Below are positions 46,962 to 55,449 of a stretch of DNA of 64,000 nt, in pieces. The DNA is from Periweissella fabaria (GTDB lineage Bacteria > Bacillota > Bacilli > Lactobacillales > Lactobacillaceae): the NCBI RefSeq assembly GCF_918814575.1, contig NZ_CAKKNS010000002.1:152394-216393 (forward strand), in the 5' to 3' direction. The translations under genes were made by a program, and so were the position numbers. A model generated the notes under the pieces. It worked only from the letters and a program-made list of their open reading frames with translations. It was not told the origin of the DNA and did not search any database. How positions within the stretch are numbered: the first letter of the stretch is position 1; each line of letters begins with the position of its first letter.

Positions 46962-47798
46962 ATGAAATACTTAATTACAGGAGCACATGGCCAACTAGGT
47001 CAAGAATTGCAACAACTTCTACAAAAACGTGAGTTATCATTTGTTTCATTTGATTCTAACCAGTTAGATATTACTAATCGCACAGCGGTAATGGATGCTT
47101 TTGCGACAGAGAAACCAGATGTTGTTTTGCATGCAGCTGCGTATACCAAGGTCGACTTGGCAGAAGACGAGGGACGCGCTATCAATTGGCAAGTCAACGT
47201 CGATGGAACTAAGAATGTTGCGGATGCGGCCAAGTTACATGGGGCTAAACTAGTCGCAGTGTCAACGGACTATGTCTTTGATGGTCTTAATAATGGTGAG
47301 TATCGTGAGATTGATGCGGTTAATCCTCAAAATGCATACGGTCGAGCCAAATTAGCTGGTGAATTAGCAGTTATCGAAAGTGGAGTAGATGCCTATATCG
47401 TGCGTACCAGTTGGGTATTTGGCGAGTTCGGTAATAATTTTGTGTACACGATGCAGAAATTAGCTGCTAACCATTCAAAACTTACGGTGGTTAATGATCA
47501 AGTTGGTCGGCCAACTTGGACACGTACATTAGCAGAGTTCATGCTTTATCTTATAGAAATTAAAGCTGATTTGGGAATTTATAATTTATCAAATGATGAG
47601 ACAGCAACATGGTTTGAATTTGCTAGTGAGATTCTAAAGGATACACCTGTAGAGATTGTACCAGTATCAAGCGCAGATTTTCCACAAAAAGCCTATCGAC
47701 CTAAGCATTCAGTGATGAGTTTGGATAAGTCAAAGGCATTAGGTTTTGATATACCTAGTTGGCGTGATGCATTACAAGAATTTTTATCTGAAATTTAA
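46962..47798 (+). CDS. rmlD: dTDP-4-dehydrorhamnose reductase
   Basis: 278-residue short-chain dehydrogenase family reductase, last step to dTDP-L-rhamnose. ITGAHGQLGQEL is the NAD(P) motif; VSTDYVFDG and NAYGRAKLAGE contain the catalytic Thr/Tyr/Lys. Start follows CGGAGGAACC. It is the last gene of EPS locus 2; the IS200/605-like hairpin and a bidirectional terminator follow. Confidence 0.95.
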   Translation: MKYLITGAHGQLGQELQQLLQKRELSFVSFDSNQLDITNRTAVMDAFATEKPDVVLHAAAYTKVDLAEDEGRAINWQVNVDGTKNVADAAKLHGAKLVAVSTDYVFDGLNNGEYREIDAVNPQNAYGRAKLAGELAVIESGVDAYIVRTSWVFGEFGNNFVYTMQKLAANHSKLTVVNDQVGRPTWTRTLAEFMLYLIEIKADLGIYNLSNDETATWFEFASEILKDTPVEIVPVSSADFPQKAYRPKHSVMSLDKSKALGFDIPSWRDALQEFLSEI

Positions 47799-47876
47799 GT
47801 GTTTATCATTAAAATGATGGACTCATATCCGTAAATTTACTTAAAATACACAAATAAAAAGACTAGTTTCCTATTA

Positions 47877-47910
47877 ACTGACACCCATGACTTAAGTCAT
47901 GGCCATCAGT
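47877..47910. mobile_element. Solo IS200/IS605-type terminal hairpin (remnant)
   Basis: CCATGACTTAAGTCATGG (47885-47902) is an 18-bp perfect palindrome, nested in ACTGA (47877-47881) and TCAGT (47906-47910) with small internal loops. The GACTTAAGTC core is typical of subterminal hairpins at the ends of IS200/IS605-family elements, which transpose as single strands. No tnpA or tnpB remains nearby. It lacks a T tract, so it is not a normal terminator. It marks the EPS locus 2 / treR junction. Confidence 0.5.
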
Positions 47911-47930
47911 ACCAAAAAGTATAGAACCAA

Positions 47931-47965
47931 AAAAACGACTGAAAATATATTTTCAGTCGTTTTTT
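47931..47965. terminator. Bidirectional terminator between rmlD and treR
   Basis: A 16-bp perfect stem (47931-47946 with 47949-47964) flanked by A and T runs, between convergent genes. Confidence 0.92.
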
Positions 47966-48687
47966 TAATAACTTTGACGTCGAGCAAACTCTTCGAACTT
48001 AAATTGATCTGGGCGGTGTTTACTTAATGTATGTTGAAAGAGAGTTGTATCTGCTAAATATGAGCTACTTTCAACTTGAATAACCCGGTTTTCTTCGGCA
48101 GGGAGGTCAGTCATTAATTCACGGTCTTGCGAAGACAACAATGGACAAGTAATTTGCTTTTCAGAATAGCCAATTTGAAGCTGTAATTGACCTTCAATGT
48201 ATGCGTATAATGATTGACTGGCAATTGTTGCCGTCAATCCGGGGATTAAGTCAACCGCAAGGTAATCAATATCAATAATATTGGGAATACCGTTGATATC
48301 ACGAACCCGAACAATATGATAAATCTTCGAATTCAAGGCAAAACCAGTTAATTTGTGGAGATGTTCATCAACCGTGACTATTTCAAAGGTTTTAACGTGG
48401 GTCTGTGTATCAAGTTGTTGAATAGTTTTAACTTCTTGATAACTAGTTAGACCATTTAGTGGAAATGTTCGTAACTTATGTTGTAAGACTTGTGAACCAC
48501 GGCCCCGCTGTTTTTGGATATAACCTTCCGCTTCTAGTGCTAAGAGTGCCTTACGGATAGTATCACGTGAGCAATTATGGGTTGTAGCTAATGTGCTTTC
48601 ACTTGGCAAAAAGCTCTCAGCGGGGTATTTTTCGTCTAAAATGGCATCTTTTAATTCCTGATAAATTTGTTTATATAAGCCGGCCAT
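47965..48687 (-). CDS. treR: GntR-family transcriptional regulator, TreR
   Basis: 240 residues. N-terminal winged helix (LPSESTLATTHNCSRDTIRKALLALEAEGYI, cited as CSRDTIRKALLALEAEGYI) and C-terminal UTRA effector domain (FALNSKIYHIVRVRDINGIPN onward, IDIDYLA). This architecture matches TreR, which releases DNA on binding trehalose 6-phosphate. ATG at 48687 has GGAGG six bases upstream. It lies 14 kb from the trehalose operon, separated by EPS locus 2, and is divergent from the altered GH13 gene. The TTGTACGTACAA site at 30084 is its likely target. Confidence 0.85.
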   Translation of the reverse strand: MAGLYKQIYQELKDAILDEKYPAESFLPSESTLATTHNCSRDTIRKALLALEAEGYIQKQRGRGSQVLQHKLRTFPLNGLTSYQEVKTIQQLDTQTHVKTFEIVTVDEHLHKLTGFALNSKIYHIVRVRDINGIPNIIDIDYLAVDLIPGLTATIASQSLYAYIEGQLQLQIGYSEKQITCPLLSSQDRELMTDLPAEENRVIQVESSSYLADTTLFQHTLSKHRPDQFKFEEFARRQSY

Positions 48688-48944
48688 CAATTACCTCCAG
48701 TACACATGTTTTTCATATATATAAGTATAACCTATGTTACAAAAAATCCGTTTAACGAATTGTAGATTCATGAGGATTATCAATAACCATCGGTAAAATT
48801 ACGTTAGCTATGGTATTATTAATAATGTAAATCTTATCATATAACATGAACCGTAATTAAGCTTAACGATGAGCAATGTATTTAAAATAATTAGTTAGAA
48901 ATCACTGTTTGCGATAATTGCAAAATAGTCAAAGGAATTGAGCT
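48688..48944 (+). promoter_or_regulatory. Divergent control region of treR and the GH13-like gene
   Basis: An extended -10, TGGTATTAT (48811-48819), preceded by CTA, faces the GH13-like gene, about 125 bp before its start. I see no TTGTAC-N0-GTACAA palindrome and no clear cre in this interval. No small gene is apparent. Confidence 0.4.
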
Positions 48945-50555
48945 ATGGAAAAAGCAGTTGAAAAAGTAACCTATGAAATTTATATAAAATCGTTTTATGA
49001 TAGTAACGACGATGGTATTGGTGATTTAGCTGGGATAACAACCAAGCTAAATTATTTAGCACGCCTCGGTGTTGATGCCATCATGATTGATGGTTTATTA
49101 GTTGACCCACACCAAACTGTGAATGCCAGTCGGTCGTTTTGTGACATTAATCCAGTTTACGGGACGCTAGCGGATTTTGATGAATTAGTGGCCCGCGCAC
49201 AACAATTAAATATTGCTGTTGGGATTAAATTCTCAATTAATCATACAGCGCTTGATCATCCGTGGTTCCAAGCAGCTAGTGCGGGTGATAATAAATATCA
49301 GAATTACTACTTAGTTTGTCCACAAGAGCACATCACCGCAAATAGCAATCGTAATTGGTTGCCTTTGGGGACAACTGGCTACGATTACCTACATATTAAT
49401 AAACTTGGTCAAGCCGACTTAGATTGGCGTAATCCAGACGTAGTGGCCGAATTTAAAGCGATTTTTGAATTTTGGCTTGAACATCAAGTAAGTATCTTCC
49501 AATTACAAGACGTTGAATTAATTGGTAAAGACCTACAGTTAGGCTCACCGGCCAAATTAGTCGATCGGACCGCCTTGCGACAACAGCTCGTCGTGGAATA
49601 CTTAGATATATTGGATAATGCCGTTTTTCAACGCTTCCCGCAAGTGCTAGTTATTATTGAACAACTTACGCATGCGAGTGCTCGGACAAGCTTTAAGAAA
49701 ATTTGGGCTAAGCCTAATTTTGTGACCTATACCGATACGCATTTGTTAATTGATTATCAAAAAGACGACCGCTGGACGCTAGTGCCATACGATTTTGAAG
49801 ACTTACGTCATGTGATTCACAGTGGCGGGGTTGCCCATCAGACTGTGTTACGCCAATCCGTGTTATTTTGGGATAATTCAGAGCAATCGCGGGCCTTGAA
49901 TCGCTTTATTCTCCAACCAGAATATTACAAAGACGGTGCTAAACTACTAGGGATGATTCTCTTAGCTGGTCAAGGAGTACCGATGTTATATATGGGAGAA
50001 GAAATCGGGATGGAAGATCCGGCTTACACCCATATTGAACAATATCAAGATGCTGATACTCAGGCGGCATACAGCCACTTGATAGCGAAAGGTTATACGC
50101 CTGAGCGGGCCTTTGCAGTTGTCCGTAATCGTAGTAGTGACAATAACCGCGTGCCTATGCAATGGGATGCTAGTGAATATGGTGGGTTCTCAAATGTTGC
50201 CCCTTGGATGACTCCGGGTGAGTATGACAAAATTAATGTCAGTTATGAGATTGAAAAAGACGATAGCGTCTTTGCGTTTTATCACAATATGATTGCACTT
50301 CGCAAAAAATCGCTAAGTTTACAACATGGTGAATATCAGCCCGCATATGAACAAACGCCCGAGTTATTTGCGTTTATTCGCCATTATGGTAATGAAAATT
50401 TGTTAGTTTTAGCGCACTTTGGTAGTGAGACGGCGACAATTGAATTACCTGCGGATCGTGATGATTGTGAAGTTCTTTTGAGTAATTACTTCACTACGGA
50501 ACTCACGCAAAAATATCGCTTACGTCCGTATGAAGCCTTAATTATTAAATATTAA
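48945..50555 (+). CDS. GH13 trehalose-6-phosphate hydrolase-like pseudoenzyme
   Basis: 536 residues, collinear with TreC (32167-33810) over its full length, with conserved YLARLGVDAIM, QADLDWRNPDVVAEF, ALNRFI, YMGEEIGM and NRVPMQWD. The active site is altered: nucleophile D197 of TreC is Q188, arginine R195 is Q186, stabiliser D325 is E313, H324 is S312, region I D96 is K95, and pocket D62 is A61. Acid/base E250 is kept as E239. It should not hydrolyse glucosides. The frame is intact, with a GGAATTGAG site and a terminator, so it is not decaying at random. Position beside treR suggests a sensing or partner role (inference). Confidence 0.85.
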   Translation: MEKAVEKVTYEIYIKSFYDSNDDGIGDLAGITTKLNYLARLGVDAIMIDGLLVDPHQTVNASRSFCDINPVYGTLADFDELVARAQQLNIAVGIKFSINHTALDHPWFQAASAGDNKYQNYYLVCPQEHITANSNRNWLPLGTTGYDYLHINKLGQADLDWRNPDVVAEFKAIFEFWLEHQVSIFQLQDVELIGKDLQLGSPAKLVDRTALRQQLVVEYLDILDNAVFQRFPQVLVIIEQLTHASARTSFKKIWAKPNFVTYTDTHLLIDYQKDDRWTLVPYDFEDLRHVIHSGGVAHQTVLRQSVLFWDNSEQSRALNRFILQPEYYKDGAKLLGMILLAGQGVPMLYMGEEIGMEDPAYTHIEQYQDADTQAAYSHLIAKGYTPERAFAVVRNRSSDNNRVPMQWDASEYGGFSNVAPWMTPGEYDKINVSYEIEKDDSVFAFYHNMIALRKKSLSLQHGEYQPAYEQTPELFAFIRHYGNENLLVLAHFGSETATIELPADRDDCEVLLSNYFTTELTQKYRLRPYEALIIKY

Positions 50556-50558
50556 CTT

Positions 50559-50598
50559 AAAAAATCCGATAAAGAATTGTAACTTTGTTGGATTTTTT
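50559..50598 (+). terminator. Terminator of the GH13-like gene
   Basis: AAAAAATCC-GAT-AAAG pairs with CTTT-GTT-GGATTTTTT around loop AATTGTAA, directly after the stop codon. Confidence 0.88.
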
Positions 50599-50600
50599 AT

Positions 50601-50662
50601 TTGCATTATTTTTTATCACGTGATAAAGTTTTATCAACCAATCAAGTTTATCACGCGATAAA
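50601..50662 (+). promoter_or_regulatory. Promoter and two TetR operators of the HrtRBA-like operon
   Basis: TTGCAT (50601-50606), 17-bp spacer, TAAAGT (50624-50629). TTTATCACGTGATAAA (50612-50627) is a perfect 16-bp palindrome covering the spacer and -10. A second copy, TTTATCACGCGATAAA (50647-50662, one mismatch), lies at about +12 and abuts the ribosome-binding site. The TetR protein encoded next is the expected ligand-responsive repressor; a TTTATCA half-site lies between them. Confidence 0.85.
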
Positions 50663-50674
50663 GAAAGGAGCACT

Positions 50675-51244
50675 ATGGCTACTAAAGATGTCCGTCAAGC
50701 AATATTGACTACTGCAACGAGCTATTTTATGCGTACGGGTTATACTAGTACATCCACACGGCAAATTGCCGATCAACTTGGTATTAAGCAACCTGTTATT
50801 TACTACTATTTTAAGAACAAAATTAATTTATATCGAGAAGTTTTGACTAGTTATTCACAAGCAATTGGTCAAGAATTAGCTGAGATTTCGCAAACATCAG
50901 GTACGGTTGAAGAACGTTTAATTGCGATGAGTTTGTATCTAGTTAATGAATCTCACATTAACTTGGGGCAGATGATGCATGATACGATGGCTGTTTTTGG
51001 TAATGAAGCTGATCATGCTGAGATGTTTCGGATGTGGCATCAAAGTTATTTTGCACCATTTGAACGAGTCTTTGCCGAAGTGAAAAATGTCCGCACTGAT
51101 ATTACATTAAGCAATATTTCACGACATTTTTTACGAATCTTAACGGCGTACTTAGGTGATAGTCATATGCCGACTTCAGACCAAGAAATTATCGAAACGG
51201 TACAAATATTTATGCGTGGAATAAGCGCTTTGGAGGAAAAATAG
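50675..51244 (+). CDS. TetR-family repressor, HrtR-like
   Basis: 189 residues. The N-terminal helix-turn-helix is STRQIADQLGIKQPVIYYYF (about residues 23-45); the rest is an all-helical ligand and dimer domain. GAAAGGAGC precedes ATG. It heads an operon with a permease and an ATPase in the order hrtR-hrtB-hrtA known from Lactococcus, where HrtR is a haem sensor. The upstream double palindrome supports autoregulation. Haem as ligand is inferred from operon resemblance. Confidence 0.82.
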   Translation: MATKDVRQAILTTATSYFMRTGYTSTSTRQIADQLGIKQPVIYYYFKNKINLYREVLTSYSQAIGQELAEISQTSGTVEERLIAMSLYLVNESHINLGQMMHDTMAVFGNEADHAEMFRMWHQSYFAPFERVFAEVKNVRTDITLSNISRHFLRILTAYLGDSHMPTSDQEIIETVQIFMRGISALEEK

Positions 51245-51245
51245 G

Positions 51246-52301
51246 ATGTTTTTAGCAATTAAGGAAATTAAGCATGAAAAGCTCCGGTATGCGTTAATCA
51301 CGGGGATGATTATGCTGGTGAGTTATTTAGTATTCATCTTGTCGGGGTTATCATCGGGCTTGCAAACCCTAAATAGTGCGGCGATTGATACATGGGGAGC
51401 TAATGCAATTGTCTTGAATAAAGATTCACAGTTGATCTTACCGCAATCAGTCGTTGCACCAACAGATGTTAAGCGTGCTACCGCAGCTGGCGGCGCTAAG
51501 TTAGTTCAATTTGGTGGTTTAGTCAAAGATAGTTCTGGCCATAAGGAATCAGTTCAAACGGTCGGGATTGACCCAAATGAATTTATCTACAAAGACTTAA
51601 AAATTGAAACGGGTAAGACGATTACCGCTGATAATCAAGTCGTGGTCTCAGATAACTTAAAAGTTGATGGCTTCAAGCTAGGAGATACCATTAAGTTTGC
51701 TAATACGGATGTTTCTGCTAAGATTGTAGGTTTCACCAAAAATGCGAACTTAAATATTGCCCCAGTCGTTTATACGACAATCACAACAGCCCAAAAAATT
51801 ACAGAACGTCCAGGGGTAGTTAACGGGGTGGTCTTTAAGGATGCCAAGCCTGATGTGAGTGGATTACGAACAAGCCAGGTGTATGGTATTGATGAATTTG
51901 TTAATGCCTTACCCGGAAACAGCGCGCAAACCATGACTTTTAACTTTATGATTGGTTTCTTGATGGTAATTATCTTAATTGTGATTACAATCTTCTTGTA
52001 CATCTTAACAATTCAAAAATTACCAAACTTTGGGGTTCTTAAAGCCCAAGGGGTCGCTACAAAATACTTAGTTAAAAATACTTTATTCCAATCATTCTTA
52101 ATTGCAGTGATTGGGGTTGGAATTGCCGTTATCTTAACAACAATTACCGCGGTCATCTTGCCTGCTCAAGTCCCAATTTTCATCTCAGCAAGCTATGTGG
52201 CGGTAACGGCAGTGTTAATTATTGTTATGTCACTTCTAGGATCACTTATTCCAATTCGTGAAATTGTAAAAGTTGACCCATACACCATGATTGGAGGCTA
52301 A
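51246..52301 (+). CDS. ABC transporter permease, HrtB-like (FtsX/MacB fold)
   Basis: 351 residues. One N-terminal span (about 18-40), a long extracellular domain (about 45-225) and three C-terminal spans, the FtsX/MacB topology. The start MFLAIKEIKHEKLRYALI and length fit HrtB haem-efflux permeases. It begins one base after the TetR stop, so translation is coupled. Haem export is likely but other hydrophobic substrates are possible. Confidence 0.8.
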   Translation: MFLAIKEIKHEKLRYALITGMIMLVSYLVFILSGLSSGLQTLNSAAIDTWGANAIVLNKDSQLILPQSVVAPTDVKRATAAGGAKLVQFGGLVKDSSGHKESVQTVGIDPNEFIYKDLKIETGKTITADNQVVVSDNLKVDGFKLGDTIKFANTDVSAKIVGFTKNANLNIAPVVYTTITTAQKITERPGVVNGVVFKDAKPDVSGLRTSQVYGIDEFVNALPGNSAQTMTFNFMIGFLMVIILIVITIFLYILTIQKLPNFGVLKAQGVATKYLVKNTLFQSFLIAVIGVGIAVILTTITAVILPAQVPIFISASYVAVTAVLIIVMSLLGSLIPIREIVKVDPYTMIGG

Positions 52302-52304
52302 TTA

Positions 52305-52988
52305 ATGGCTAACTTAGAATTAAAAGATGTTTCAAAAGTATATGGATCAGGTGTTAGTCAATTAACCGCCCTTGATCACGTTAACTTTTCAGCACATGAA
52401 GGTGAGACAGTCTTAATTGTGGGTCCGTCTGGTTCCGGGAAAACGACTTTTCTAACGATTGCTGGGGGGTTACAGACACCTTCAACGGGGGAAGTCTTAA
52501 TTAATGGGAATGGTTATTCATCAACTAATAAGCATGCCCAAAGTGATTTACGCTTGCATAAAATAGGCTTTGTGTTGCAAGCATACAACTTAGTCCCATT
52601 CTTAACAGTGGCCGAACAATTTGAACTAGTTGATAAAGTTAAGCAAAATAATATGTCTGCGGAACGGTTTGAAGATGTGTTAGATACATTGGGAATCAAG
52701 GATTTACTTGCGAAATACCCTAAGGAATTGTCTGGTGGTCAACGTCAACGGGTTGCTATCGCACGAGCATTGTATGCTGATCCAGAATATATCCTTGCTG
52801 ACGAACCAACCGCAGCCTTAGATACGAATCGCTCACTTGAAGTTATGAGTTTGTTTAATCAATTAGCACATAAGTACCAAAAAGCGGTGATTGTGGTAAC
52901 TCATGACCAACGATTGGAAGCAAAAGCCGACAAAGTTTATCAAATTATTGATGGTAAAATGAGTTTGTTAAGCAACAATATTGAATAG
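52305..52988 (+). CDS. ABC transporter ATP-binding protein, HrtA-like
   Basis: 227 residues. Walker A GPSGSGKTT, signature LSGGQRQRVAIARAL, Walker B YILADEPTAALD and switch histidine VVTHDQR are intact. It belongs to the MacB/LolD-type ATPases that pair with FtsX-like permeases, and starts 3 bp after the permease gene. Terminator follows. Confidence 0.88.
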   Translation: MANLELKDVSKVYGSGVSQLTALDHVNFSAHEGETVLIVGPSGSGKTTFLTIAGGLQTPSTGEVLINGNGYSSTNKHAQSDLRLHKIGFVLQAYNLVPFLTVAEQFELVDKVKQNNMSAERFEDVLDTLGIKDLLAKYPKELSGGQRQRVAIARALYADPEYILADEPTAALDTNRSLEVMSLFNQLAHKYQKAVIVVTHDQRLEAKADKVYQIIDGKMSLLSNNIE

Positions 52989-52995
52989 AATAATT

Positions 52996-53031
52996 AAAAG
53001 CACATCAACTATGTTGATGTGCTTTTTTTGT
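52996..53031 (+). terminator. Terminator of the HrtRBA-like operon
   Basis: A 14-bp perfect stem AAAAGCACATCAAC with its complement, loop TAT and T7 tail. Confidence 0.93.
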
Positions 53032-53224
53032 ATAAACAAGTCCGGTTATTATTAAACTATTAATTAATTTGTGATATAAGGTATAAAATAGCCTATTTAT
53101 TTAATTAAATATAATTTATTTTTTAAATAAAATCAAAAACTTATTGATTTTAGATAAATTTTAAAATAAAATATAAATCGTTGAATTATTTTATACATTT
53201 ATTTATGCATAAGGAGGTGTTTAA

Positions 53225-54526
53225 TTGAGGATGATAAATATGAGAAAGATTGGGCTAATATGCATTATTTTTGTAATAGTAGAATTATTAGTAACGCCTG
53301 TTATTGCCGAATCTTTTGAGGCCCCGAAATATTATCCGGGTGGTGGAGTAGAAATAACGGTTACGAAAATTTCGCTGGATGATATTACACAAAACGTTGA
53401 TCTTTCGGCGCAACATTTATCAAATGAGCTAAAAATAGATGATGTAAAAGATATTCAGTGGCACATTACACAGATGCACAATACAAGACAGTTTGGTACT
53501 ATTAATTATCTGTCCCCCGTTTCTTTAAGTGATTCCTGGAAAATGGAAATTAATAGTGGCCAGCTTAAAGGTCAAAGTTTAAATCCGGCGATTTTTTACC
53601 AAAATAAAGATGGTAAATATGTTCTGTTAGAACAAGCAACTCTACAGCCAGACAACAAAACTGTAAATTTCAGTAGACTATCTAAGGAAAAAAGTTTAGA
53701 AATTTTAAATAATTTTTCTTCAGATACCTCAGATACCAGTAATCCAAAAATTAACACATATAAACTGTTTATTGGCTATATTCTGAAAGAAAATAATAAA
53801 GAATCAGTGTATATTCAAAGTTCTATGCAAATTGGCCAATATAAATTAGCTCCATTTGAACCGACTTTTGATGGCCAAAATAACCTAATAGGCAAGGCAT
53901 TTCAAAAGGGTGATAAGATTACGATTAAGGTGGGCGATAAAGAAGTTAGTTCGACAGATTCGGCTAAAGAAGACGGTAGCTGGAGGATTGATAATTTGCC
54001 AGTTAATTCCCCTTATACGATTACAGAGAGTAATGATTGGGGAGATGTATCGATACCGATATCAATGCCGAAAACTACCAATAATCAGAATAAGGCGCAG
54101 CAGAACCAAGCTTTTAGAATTACCAAGATTGATCCTATCGATTTTGGAACGGTTGACTTAACCAGTTATCCCACAATTGCAAGAGACATTCACATATGGG
54201 GATTAGAAGTTTCCAGACAGGGCCCGTATAGTAGTTGGGCAATATCAGCCCAAGTTGGCGAGCAGAGCCCTGGGATGAATATGTTTTATATTGACCATCA
54301 GTATAAATGGCGGTGCTTAAATACGTCACAAAAAATATTTAGTAATAGTGATGATCAAAGTACGACACACGTCAAGGAATTAGGGAATAACAAATTCCGT
54401 ATAGAAATTTCTTCCGGAATTATTAGAGAAAAAACGCCCGGTTTTGGGGTACACATAGATACTGGCACAATTGGCCTCGGTCCAAAAAAAGCAACAATAA
54501 ATCTAACATTAGCAAGTACACCATAG
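53225..54526 (+). CDS. Secreted surface protein with divergent WxL-like C-terminus
   Basis: 433 residues. Signal peptide (about 1-28, ending VTPVIAES). The middle has an Ig-like segment (KGDKITIKVGDKEVSSTDSA, DGSWRIDNLPVNSPYTI). The C-terminus from about 300 resembles a WxL domain: FRITKIDPIDFGTVDL, then SSWAISAQVG where GWxL would stand, and ATINLTLASTP where TWTLxxxP would stand. Both W-x-L motifs are thus altered. TTG 53225 lies seven bases after AAGGAGG; ATG 53231 is an alternative. It is part of a WxL/DUF916 cluster and probably binds the cell wall or a DUF916 partner. Confidence 0.7.
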   Translation: MRMINMRKIGLICIIFVIVELLVTPVIAESFEAPKYYPGGGVEITVTKISLDDITQNVDLSAQHLSNELKIDDVKDIQWHITQMHNTRQFGTINYLSPVSLSDSWKMEINSGQLKGQSLNPAIFYQNKDGKYVLLEQATLQPDNKTVNFSRLSKEKSLEILNNFSSDTSDTSNPKINTYKLFIGYILKENNKESVYIQSSMQIGQYKLAPFEPTFDGQNNLIGKAFQKGDKITIKVGDKEVSSTDSAKEDGSWRIDNLPVNSPYTITESNDWGDVSIPISMPKTTNNQNKAQQNQAFRITKIDPIDFGTVDLTSYPTIARDIHIWGLEVSRQGPYSSWAISAQVGEQSPGMNMFYIDHQYKWRCLNTSQKIFSNSDDQSTTHVKELGNNKFRIEISSGIIREKTPGFGVHIDTGTIGLGPKKATINLTLASTP

Positions 54527-54567
54527 TAAAGTAATAATTTAATCGCAAATATTGAGGAGAATATAAC

Positions 54568-55383
54568 ATGAAAAAATCAATTATCGCAACTTCATTGGTA
54601 GCCTTATTGGCACCATTAGCAATCCAAACTGCTGTTTTGGCAGATGATAATACAACAAATGCTTCTGTAAAAATTAACGCCGGAACATTACCAAATAACC
54701 CAGTTGATCCAACAAACAATAAAGACTGGGGTAATGGGAGTAGCGAAAATCCTAACGATCCAACTCGTAGTTTTAGATTAATGCAAGTACCTAGTCACTT
54801 TAAGTTTAAGGATACTGATGTAAAAAGTAGTAATCAAGAAACGAGTGTCGAAAAGTTTGAAGACATTGATGTTAAACGTACAGACAAGAAGCCAATTTAT
54901 GATGGGCAAGTTCAAGTTGGTGATTTACGTGGAACGGGTGCTGGATGGACCTTAAGTGCGACATTATAATCATTAACATCAGAAGAACATAATGAACTTA
55001 ATAATCAAAATTTACCTGATAAAGCCACGCCGGCCAAAATAACATTTAGTGATCTTAACAATACAGATAATAGTAGCAAACGTGGATTATATAATACCGT
55101 TGGCAATGGAGATGGACAGAAAATTGGTCCAGAGTGGCTAGTAAAAAATAGTGATAAATATAGTATTGATTTAGTGGCTAATGGTGATTCTAAAAACATC
55201 CTTACACCAGGTACGAAGCAAGGTATGGGAATTACTACTTTACGTTTTGATGACAGTAACGTTCAGTTAACTATCCCAGCAGCACAACAATTAGTAGGAA
55301 CGTACAGTGGATCTATCACTTGGACGCTGACTCCTGGAACTATTCCAAATACTCTCACCAAAACAAATAAACCTGTAAAATAA
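54568..55383 (+). pseudogene. WxL-domain surface protein interrupted by an in-frame ochre codon
   Basis: A 272-codon frame with one TAA at codon 134 (54967-54969) and no frameshift. Codons 1-133 encode a signal peptide (about 1-25, ending AVLADD), a short linker, SFRLMQVPSHFKF and the first motif GAGWTLSATL. Beyond the stop the same frame continues through LTSEEHNELN, a typical WxL mid-domain, to the second motif SGSITWTLTPGTIPNTL, which ends the gene. A CAA-to-TAA change would explain it. GAGGAG precedes ATG. The protein lacks the second WxL half unless the stop is read through. Confidence 0.88.
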
Positions 55384-55388
55384 TTAAC

Positions 55389-55428
55389 AAAAATGGAATT
55401 AATCCACATAGGGATTAGTTCCGTTTTT
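55389..55428 (+). terminator. Terminator-like hairpin after the WxL gene
   Basis: AAAAATGGAATTAATCC pairs with GGATTAGTTCCGTTTTT, with two wobble pairs and a T5 tail. Confidence 0.8.
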
Positions 55429-55449
55429 CATTAAAAAAATGAGGTAATA

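Noticed and set aside
47877..47910. Palindrome as a Rho-independent terminator
   Set aside because: No T tract follows; a separate strong bidirectional terminator lies at 47931-47965.
48945..50555. Calling this gene a second functional trehalose-6-phosphate hydrolase
   Set aside because: Nucleophile and stabiliser aspartates and other subsite -1 residues are substituted.
54568..54969. A complete 133-aa secreted protein
   Set aside because: The frame continues past the stop with a full WxL C-terminal half, so the short product is a truncation.
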